Assembly: GCA_021789755.1 (NCBI GenBank)
Contig: JAJYJD010000027.1
Coordinates: 1 to 20,598 of the forward strand
Length of the DNA stretch: 20,598 nucleotides
Origin: Bacteroidota bacterium
GTDB taxonomy: Bacteria; Bacteroidota; Ignavibacteria; Kryptoniales; JAKASW01
Direction of reading: 5' to 3'
Each line of letters begins with the position of its first letter. Positions within the stretch are counted from its first letter, which is position 1. The notes under the pieces are model-generated. The model was not told the DNA's origin and ran no database searches. It saw nothing but the letters and a program-made list of their open reading frames with translations. Position numbers and translations under genes: made by a program. Below are positions 14,992-20,598 of the stretch, one piece after another.

Positions 14992-15048
14992 CTCATTAGT
15001 GAAATCTCAAGCTCCGGGGTTTAAGACCGGATTTTACAATTTGAACAA

Positions 15049-16407
15049 ATGAAAAAAGTTCTGATCGTTTCATATTACTTCCCGCCGTCGGGCGGGCCCG
15101 GTGTCCAGCGTGTGCTCAAGTTCGTCAAGTACCTTCCGCAATTCGGATTCCAGCCGGTTGTCCTTACTGTTGAGAACGGAGATTTCCCGGCCGTGGATGA
15201 GTCTCTTCTGGATGAAATTCCACGAAACGTCAGAGTCGTCCGGACTAAGATATTCGAACCTTACGACCTTTATAGAAAGCTGACCGGCAGAAAACCAGGC
15301 TCGGCTGTTGATGTGGAGAATATTCCGGCGGGCGGGAGGAAGAAATCCGCCGGTCTGACTGAGCGGTTCGCGGAATTTGTGCGTTCGACGTTATTCATAC
15401 CGGATGCCCGCATAGGGTGGTTTCGACACGCGGTCGCAGGTGGTGTGCAGACGATGAGGGAGGAGAATATCGATATCATATACTCCAGCTCTCCGCCATA
15501 CACACCATCCCTGGTCGCGAAGAGCCTCAAGAGAAGAACCGGGAAACCATGGGTGATGGGATTACGCGATCCCTGGACCGGGTTCATTTCGACGCCAGAC
15601 AGGTGGTTCCTGCCTGCGGCCGTTGACAGGCACATGGAGAGAAGTTGTGTCGAGTGCGCCGATGCCGTGGAGATCGCCTGGGAGGGGATTGGGAAGGATC
15701 TGATAAAGAAGTATCGGGAAGTCGATACGTCAAAGATTGCCTACATTCCGAATGGTTTCGATTCGGAGGATTATCCGGAAGTGCGCGCCGGCAGGAGCGA
15801 AAAGTTCACCATAACTTACACGGGCTCACTTTACGGCAGGAGAAGTCCGAGGACACTTCTCGATGCTGTGAAGGCACTGCTGGCGGAAGGGAAGATATCT
15901 CCCCGCAATTTCAGGCTTGTCTTCGCAGGAAGGTTCGGTTCAGAAGTCAGAGAGATGCTCTCGGAGCCCGAGCTCCAGGGTATTGTGGAGATCAAAGGTT
16001 ATATGGCTCACAAAGAAAGCATACGACTTCTCCTGCAGTCCGACCTTCTTGTGCTCATCGTCGACGAGTCTGAACTCAGCGATGAGATTGTTCCTGGCAA
16101 GGTGTTTGAATATATTGGTTCCAGAAAACCGATAATCGCTTTCGCGCCTGAGGGTGCTGCGGCAAGAATAATCCGGTCTACCGGAAGCGGCATCGTGGTG
16201 GGTCCGGCCGATTCAGAGAAAGCGAAAGATTTGATTCTCGACCTGTACTCGGATTTCGCGGGAGGCGGCAGGCAACCGGCGGTAAGCAGGCACCGGTTCG
16301 CGCCTAACGAAGAGATTATTAACGGATTCGACAGAAAAGAAGCAACGAGAAAACTATCAATCCTTTTCAACAAAATATTAGAGAGAAGACATGAGCAAGC
16401 AGTCTAA
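15049..16407 (+). CDS. GT4-like glycosyltransferase
   Basis: This 452-residue GT-B protein begins with the glycine-rich acceptor-side loop S-Y-Y-F-P-P-S-G-G-P-G-V-Q-R (8-21) usual in GT4/GT4-like enzymes. It continues with S-S-S-P-P-Y-T-P (146-153) and G-L-R-D-P-W (171-176). The donor half starts near I-P-N-G-F-D (233-238) and T-Y-T-G-S-L-Y (256-262) and carries a proper E-x7-E motif, E346 to E354 (EIVPGKVFE), unlike the preceding GT4 gene. It is separated from the previous gene by 57 bases with no obvious Shine-Dalgarno. Its 3' end overlaps the YfhO-type gene by 17 bp, so the two are probably cotranslated. The sugar and acceptor are unknown. Confidence 0.9.
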   Translation: MKKVLIVSYYFPPSGGPGVQRVLKFVKYLPQFGFQPVVLTVENGDFPAVDESLLDEIPRNVRVVRTKIFEPYDLYRKLTGRKPGSAVDVENIPAGGRKKSAGLTERFAEFVRSTLFIPDARIGWFRHAVAGGVQTMREENIDIIYSSSPPYTPSLVAKSLKRRTGKPWVMGLRDPWTGFISTPDRWFLPAAVDRHMERSCVECADAVEIAWEGIGKDLIKKYREVDTSKIAYIPNGFDSEDYPEVRAGRSEKFTITYTGSLYGRRSPRTLLDAVKALLAEGKISPRNFRLVFAGRFGSEVREMLSEPELQGIVEIKGYMAHKESIRLLLQSDLLVLIVDESELSDEIVPGKVFEYIGSRKPIIAFAPEGAAARIIRSTGSGIVVGPADSEKAKDLILDLYSDFAGGGRQPAVSRHRFAPNEEIINGFDRKEATRKLSILFNKILERRHEQAV

Positions 16408-18901
16408 CAAGAGGGTAAGCGAAAAGAAAGCCTTGCAGGAAAAGCCCATTGTGCCGCAGAAGTATGAGACACCGATTCTCATCGTCCTGATACTGGTCCT
16501 GCTCATAGTCTTCCTGCATAGTGCCTTTTTCGAGAACAAGGTCTTCATTGCGGCTGATATCAACGCCTCGAAAAGTCTCGACGCGTATGTTCAGCAGGCA
16601 AAAAGCGAAGGGGTGTTCCCCCTCTGGATACCATACATATTCAGCGGGATGCCTTCGTTTGCCAGCTTGCTCGCCGGTGGAAACAGATGGTACGATCTGG
16701 TGCAATCTGCGTGGGGCACAATAGACCGCCTCGCATCGATACTGATGGTCAATCAGGATGTCGGTTGGGTTACCGTCTATTATTTTCTTTTTGGGATCGG
16801 AATGTTTGTGCTGGCGCGCCGCCTTGGGCTGACGAAGTTTGCATCCTTCTTCGGTGCCGTTGCCACTGTATTTTCGACTTTCATCATAGACTGGATCATG
16901 GTCGGGCATAATACGAAAATTGCAGCCATGTCCTTGTTCCCGTTCATCCTCCTTCTGGTCATGGAGCTGATACATCGCTTCAGGTGGTCTTACCTCCTCG
17001 GTTTGGTCGTAGCGTTGCATCTGCAGTTTTCGTCGACTCATATCCAAATGATTTTTTACTCTTACCTGGCACTGGGGATCTACATACTCTTTATGCTGAT
17101 CCGGGGGATTGCGAAGAAGGAAAGGCTCTCAGGCGTGATAAGATCCGGATTGCTGCTTGTCGCTGCGAGTGCGGTCGCGTTCATTATGTCCGCGGATACC
17201 TACCTGTCGACATACCAATACAGCAAGTACTCTATTCGCGGCGCTCCGCCGATAGTGCAGACCGTTCAGGACAAAGGGCAGCCGGAAGGCGGACTTGACT
17301 ACGAGTATGCCACCAACTGGTCGTTCAGCCCGAAGGAGATCATGTCTTTCCTGGTCCCGTCGTACTACGGCTTTGGGGATATCGAGTACCGCGGACCGCT
17401 GTCCAACAACCAGTCGATTCACGTGAATACCTATTTCGGCCCTGAGCCTTTCATGGAAGCTTCACCCTACATGGGCGTTATTGTGCTCCTGCTGGCGTTT
17501 GTCGGATTCATGAGGAACAGAAAGAATCCGTTCGTCCTATTCAGCCTGACGGTCATTATCTTTGCTCTTCTCGTCTCGTTCGGACGGGAATTTTCGCTTG
17601 TTTATGATTTGATGTTCAACTACTTCCCCTATTTCAACAAGTTCAGATCTCCGAACATGATTCTTGTTCTTGTTCAGGTATTCATTCCGATTCTCGCGGC
17701 GTTCGGGCTGAATTCCATCGCTGAAGCCAGACGCGCCTCTGATTACGGGCTCGCCAGGAAAATGCTTATCGGTGCCGGCGTGTTCGGCGGATTGATACTT
17801 CTGGTGCTGATCATGCAGGGACCGCTCCGCGATTACTATGGCGGGATAATTCAAAGCGGCCGGTTCGGAACCTCCGCTCCGCAGGTCCAGGGTCTGCTCT
17901 TCGACAATATGATGAGCGATCTCTACGTCTCGCTCTTCATCTGCTTGCTGACTGCAGGACTCGCATCTTTCTATATCCGCAGAAGAGTAACGACTCTCGT
18001 TGCCGGGTCGGGTTTCACGCTGATTCTCCTTTTCGATCTTTGGAGGGTTGACTACAGGCCGATGGAGCTTTATGATCGCAAGACGCAGGCAGAACAATTC
18101 ACGACTCCGGATTATGTCAAGTATATCAAGGAGGACACAGGTCTCTACCGGGTCGTCGAGCTCCAGAACGGTCAACCGGTGACATCGAATGACCTTGCCT
18201 CATATCTGGTTCAGGATGCAGGAGGCTATTCCGCAGCCAAGATCCGCATATACCAGGATATGATAGATGTCGATGGCCTGATCAACCCGAACATCATGAG
18301 ACTCATGGGAATCAAGTACCTCATAACGGACAAACCGCAGCCCGAGTTTGGTCAGGTGGTCTTTACGGGGAGCAAGGCCGTCGAGGAGAACAAAAGTATT
18401 CTCCCACGCGCCTTCTTCGTCGACAATTACAAGGTAGCATCGGGGTTGGACATCCTTGAGATGTTGAAGGAGGGCTCATTCGATCCCGCGAAAACCGTTT
18501 ACTTCCAGGAAGACCCGGGGCTGAAAGTCGATCCCCCGGACACCGGCGTGTCGGTCAGCTTCGAACAGTACAAATTGCAGTCCATGAGGTTGCGCGTGAA
18601 AGCCAGCGGAAACAATTTGCTCCTCATGAGCGAAGTGTACTATCCTGCCGGATGGAAAGCCTACATCGATGGGAAGCCTGCGCAGATTTACAGGGCGGAC
18701 TATTTCCTGCGCGCTGTCATGGTTCCGAAAGGTGTTCACGAGCTTGAGCTGAAGTTTGAGCCGGCGATGTACGTCCTGGGTAAGGACTTGTCGCTCGCCT
18801 CGAACAGTTTCGTCGTTATACTGCTGATAGCGATGCTGCTTGCAGCGATTATGAAAAGGAGGAGGAATGTCGGCGCACATGAAGAATCTAAAACGGCGTG
18901 A
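16391..18901 (+). CDS. YfhO-family multispanning membrane protein
   Basis: This 836-residue protein has a polar N-terminus, a first helix at about 28-46 and many further hydrophobic segments (for example about 124-143, 147-172, 178-196, 200-234 and 250-268, more between about 365 and 565, and a last one near 802-822). A soluble part lies between the last helices, ending in an Ig-like stretch with S-E-V-Y-Y-P-A-G-W-K-A-Y-I-D-G and K-G-V-H-E-L-E-L, the pattern I associate with YfhO proteins. YfhO has been linked to glycosylation of lipoteichoic acid in Gram-positives, using polyprenyl-linked sugars like a GT-C enzyme. By analogy this could use the lipid-linked sugar made by the GT2 at 11746. 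An acidic early loop (A-D-I-N-A-S near 55-60) lies where GT-C catalytic Asp residues often are; that assignment is inference. Confidence 0.85.
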   Translation: MSKQSNKRVSEKKALQEKPIVPQKYETPILIVLILVLLIVFLHSAFFENKVFIAADINASKSLDAYVQQAKSEGVFPLWIPYIFSGMPSFASLLAGGNRWYDLVQSAWGTIDRLASILMVNQDVGWVTVYYFLFGIGMFVLARRLGLTKFASFFGAVATVFSTFIIDWIMVGHNTKIAAMSLFPFILLLVMELIHRFRWSYLLGLVVALHLQFSSTHIQMIFYSYLALGIYILFMLIRGIAKKERLSGVIRSGLLLVAASAVAFIMSADTYLSTYQYSKYSIRGAPPIVQTVQDKGQPEGGLDYEYATNWSFSPKEIMSFLVPSYYGFGDIEYRGPLSNNQSIHVNTYFGPEPFMEASPYMGVIVLLLAFVGFMRNRKNPFVLFSLTVIIFALLVSFGREFSLVYDLMFNYFPYFNKFRSPNMILVLVQVFIPILAAFGLNSIAEARRASDYGLARKMLIGAGVFGGLILLVLIMQGPLRDYYGGIIQSGRFGTSAPQVQGLLFDNMMSDLYVSLFICLLTAGLASFYIRRRVTTLVAGSGFTLILLFDLWRVDYRPMELYDRKTQAEQFTTPDYVKYIKEDTGLYRVVELQNGQPVTSNDLASYLVQDAGGYSAAKIRIYQDMIDVDGLINPNIMRLMGIKYLITDKPQPEFGQVVFTGSKAVEENKSILPRAFFVDNYKVASGLDILEMLKEGSFDPAKTVYFQEDPGLKVDPPDTGVSVSFEQYKLQSMRLRVKASGNNLLLMSEVYYPAGWKAYIDGKPAQIYRADYFLRAVMVPKGVHELELKFEPAMYVLGKDLSLASNSFVVILLIAMLLAAIMKRRRNVGAHEESKTA

Positions 18902-18955
18902 ACCGTGAAAGCCGGGGGGAGCCCTGTCGTTTTTCGGACGCTGTCGCCCTTCACA

Positions 18956-18984
18956 TTGACTAAGGCACCCGCGTTTCTTAATTT
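18956..18984 (+). promoter_or_regulatory. Sigma70-like promoter close to the nadE start
   Basis: TTGACT (18956-18961), 17 bases, then TAATTT (18979-18984). The expected start of transcription (about 18991) is within a few bases of the ATG at 18993, so the message may be leaderless or nearly so. Confidence 0.45.
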
Positions 18985-18992
18985 TTGAGCAG

Positions 18993-19826
18993 ATGGAAAC
19001 ACAAACCAACGATCTTAGAATCAATCCCGGACTGGTGAAAGACCTTCTCGTGCGTTTTATTCGCGAAGAGACCCGAAAGGCGGGTCTCGGAAAGCTCGTC
19101 GTGGGCCTTTCCGGAGGTGTGGATTCGGCGTTGTCGGCTGCGCTGGCGGTGGAAGCCCTCGGGAAAGAAAACGTTTTGTGTCTCCTGCTCCCTTACAAAG
19201 CGTCTTCAAAAGGCAGCCTTGACGACGCGATGCTGTTCGCTCAGAAGTTTGAAGTAAAGACTGAAGTGGTCGACATCAGTGCGCCGGCAGACGCCATAAT
19301 TGACCGCGAACCTTCGATGGGAAAAGTACGGCTGGGCAATATCCTTTCACGAACGCGAATGATAATTCTGTACGACACTTCGGCACGCGAAAAGGCCCTG
19401 GTGCTGGGGACGAGTAATAAAACTGAAATGCTCCTGGGCTACGGGACGATTTTCGGTGATATGGCACATGCGATAAATCCGATCGGAGATCTGTACAAGA
19501 CTCAGGTTTGGCAGCTGGCGGAATTCCTTGGAGTGCCGGAAAGGATCGTGAAAAAGAAGCCGAGCGCCGATCTCTGGGCCGGACAGACGGACGAGGATGA
19601 ACTCGGTTATACATACGAGGAGATAGACAGAGTACTGTACCTGCTGGTCGACCAGAAGATGAACCTCGACGAGGTTATCTCTTTCGGGCATCGGGCCAAG
19701 CTGGTCAAAGACATGCACAGGATGATTGTCAGAAGCCAATTCAAGAGAACCCCTCCGATAATTGCTAAGGTCGGACATAGGACGATCAACGTCGATTTCA
19801 GGTACCTGAGAGATTGGGGAACGTAG
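18993..19826 (+). CDS. nadE: NH3-dependent NAD+ synthetase
   Basis: This 277-residue cytoplasmic enzyme converts nicotinate adenine dinucleotide to NAD+ with ATP and ammonia, the last step of NAD synthesis. The PP-loop ATP site S-G-G-V-D-S-A is at 40-46. G-T-S-N-K-T-E (139-145), the region I-N-P-I-G-D-L-Y-K-T (161-170) and S-A-D-L-W-A-G-Q-T-D-E-D-E-L-G (191-205) are typical of the family. The length fits the ammonia-dependent type, with no N-terminal nitrilase domain, so no built-in glutaminase. ATG 18993 begins just before the expected I-N-P-x-L-V-K helix; the Shine-Dalgarno is weak (GAG). A promoter candidate ends 8 bases upstream. The stop overlaps the rsmI start region. Confidence 0.95.
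   Translation: METQTNDLRINPGLVKDLLVRFIREETRKAGLGKLVVGLSGGVDSALSAALAVEALGKENVLCLLLPYKASSKGSLDDAMLFAQKFEVKTEVVDISAPADAIIDREPSMGKVRLGNILSRTRMIILYDTSAREKALVLGTSNKTEMLLGYGTIFGDMAHAINPIGDLYKTQVWQLAEFLGVPERIVKKKPSADLWAGQTDEDELGYTYEEIDRVLYLLVDQKMNLDEVISFGHRAKLVKDMHRMIVRSQFKRTPPIIAKVGHRTINVDFRYLRDWGT
19816..19820 (+). promoter_or_regulatory. Ribosome-binding site that favours the GTG start of rsmI
   Basis: GGGGA (19816-19820) lies inside the end of nadE, 5 bases before GTG 19826. It would be part of the coding sequence if TTG 19814 were used, so it argues for the GTG. Confidence 0.45.
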
Positions 19827-20533
19827 TGCAAGGGGGATCCCTTCAGGGGACCGAGAAACCGGGGGGAAGACTTTTTGTCGTCGCGACACCTATCGGCAAC
19901 TTATCAGATATCACCTTTCGAGCCGTCGACACGCTCAAGTCGGTTGATTTCATAGTTGCGGAGGACACCAGGACGAGTTCCGTTCTTCTCAAACATTTCG
20001 GTATTTCGAAACCAATGTTGAGCTTCCACAGCCACAGCGGAGCCGGCAGGACGAGTGAGATTGTCGGGAAAATAGCCGATGGTGCGGCGGCTGCGTTGAT
20101 AACCGATGCAGGCACTCCGGGAATTTCCGATCCGGGTTACACTCTGGTAAGGGATGCCCTGGCGACCGGGGTGGAAGTAATTCCGATTCCCGGCGCGACA
20201 GCCTTGGTAGCCGCATTGTCCTCCAGCGGGCTCAGAACGGATCGTTTCGTATTTGAGGGATTTCTGCCGTTGAAGAAGGGAAGACAGAAGAAACTCCAGG
20301 AACTTTCCTCTGAGCGAAGGACCATTGTTCTGTACGAGTCGCCTCACAGGATTGAGAAGACTCTTCTCGAATTGTCCAAATATTTCGGCGAGCGGAACTG
20401 TGTTGTCGGGAGAGAGATAACCAAATTGCACGAGACCTTCTACAGGGGGACGTTCTCGGAAATATTGGACATGATCGGTCACGGCGAGAAACGCGGCGAG
20501 TTCGTAATAATTGTCGAAGGTTCTGAGAAATGA
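19826..20533 (+). CDS. rsmI: 16S rRNA (cytidine(1402)-2'-O)-methyltransferase
   Basis: This protein of about 235 residues (239 if TTG 19814 is the start) methylates the 2'-O of C1402 in the 16S rRNA decoding centre, using SAM. Family blocks in order from the GTG start: L-F-V-V-A-T-P-I-G-N-L-S-D (about 16-28), A-E-D-T-R (about 45-49), D-A-G-T-P-G-I-S-D-P-G (about 93-103), P-I-P-G-A-T-A (about 119-125), E-G-F-L-P (about 144-148) and Y-E-S-P-H-R (about 170-175). GTG 19826 shares its G with the nadE stop TAG and has GGGGA upstream, so I prefer it. The stop TGA overlaps the next ATG by 4 bp. The pairing with nadE looks like cotranscription of housekeeping genes. Confidence 0.95.
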   Translation: MQGGSLQGTEKPGGRLFVVATPIGNLSDITFRAVDTLKSVDFIVAEDTRTSSVLLKHFGISKPMLSFHSHSGAGRTSEIVGKIADGAAAALITDAGTPGISDPGYTLVRDALATGVEVIPIPGATALVAALSSSGLRTDRFVFEGFLPLKKGRQKKLQELSSERRTIVLYESPHRIEKTLLELSKYFGERNCVVGREITKLHETFYRGTFSEILDMIGHGEKRGEFVIIVEGSEK

Positions 20534-20598
20534 GAAGCCTCATCCCGCCTTGGGTGGAGAACGGCTTCAAGAGCGGACTTGAGCCGCTGGCACGCTGG
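20530..20598 (+). CDS. Start of a protein, possibly a CDP-alcohol phosphatidyltransferase (partial)
   Basis: ATG at 20530 overlaps the rsmI stop (ATGA), and the frame stays open for 23 codons to the window end, reading M-R-S-L-I-P-P-W-V-E-N-G-F-K-S-G-L-E-P-L. A short basic/amphipathic lead of the type P-x-x-V/F-x-x-x-F-K-x-x-L-x-P-L is common just before the first helix of CDP-alcohol phosphatidyltransferases, but too little is present to prove it. The 4-bp overlap makes a real gene likely. Confidence 0.5.
   Translation, partial: MRSLIPPWVENGFKSGLEPLARW

Noticed and set aside
18902..18955. GC-rich stretch after the YfhO-type gene as a terminator
   Set aside because: The G-run and CCC could pair weakly, but no stable stem followed by a T-tract could be drawn.
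1..20598. CRISPR array, tRNA or rRNA genes, insertion sequences
   Set aside because: No regularly spaced repeats, no cloverleaf or CCA-ending tRNA pattern, and no transposase or integrase motif were seen on either strand.

Overview
The window reads as chromosomal DNA of a Gram-negative bacterium with moderate-to-high GC. The Gram-negative evidence is a tripartite-type RND efflux pump, a GT9 (heptosyltransferase-type) enzyme and a secreted M28 peptidase with a signal peptide. Several genes have Shine-Dalgarno sites (AAGGAG, AGGAG, GGGAGG) and sigma70-like promoters, which argues against typical Bacteroidia. The mix of a YfhO-type membrane protein, DPM1-like and GT4 glycosyltransferases and a PSMA-like peptidase would fit the FCB/Chlorobi-Ignavibacteria side of the tree. 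That placement is a low-confidence inference. No rRNA, tRNA, CRISPR array, transposase or integrase is visible.

Layout. 1-1168: a visibly AT-rich stretch, unlike everything after it. It holds the tail of an unidentified protein (weakly like a ValRS C-terminal arm) and an HNH endonuclease gene that appears frameshifted near its zinc-knuckle/HNH start. 1178-3142 (-): ABC-F ATPase, convergent with the HNH gene. 3332-3784 (+): GNAT acetyltransferase. A 13-bp perfect inverted repeat separates it from the convergent M28/PSMA-like peptidase (3886-5973, -). 6078-11191 (+): a TetR-adaptor-RND efflux operon with a readable promoter and a 19-bp palindromic operator candidate. No outer-membrane channel gene is linked to it.

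11192-11745 holds no large gene, but it is not empty. It has a 51-aa single-span membrane protein on the minus strand, an imperfect direct repeat on both sides of it, an imperfect inverted repeat around a TATAAT box, a perfect 11-bp tandem duplication and a candidate forward promoter. 11746-18901 (+): a five-gene surface-glycan cluster, namely a DPM1/GtrB-like GT2, a GT9 enzyme with cysteine clusters at both ends, two GT4 enzymes and a YfhO-family multispanning protein. Most of the genes overlap or nearly abut. The likely logic is a polyprenyl-phosphate sugar donor made by the GT2, used by a YfhO-type membrane enzyme, with the cytoplasmic GTs extending a glycan or lipid. 18993-20598 (+): nadE (ammonia-dependent NAD synthetase), rsmI (16S rRNA C1402 2'-O-methyltransferase) and the start of a possible CDP-alcohol phosphatidyltransferase, with start/stop overlaps.

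No clear new multi-gene system was found. The items most worth a second look are the small-protein/repeat locus at 11272-11636, the frameshifted HNH gene at the AT-rich edge, the Cys-clustered GT9 with its YfhO-linked cluster, and the TetR operator.
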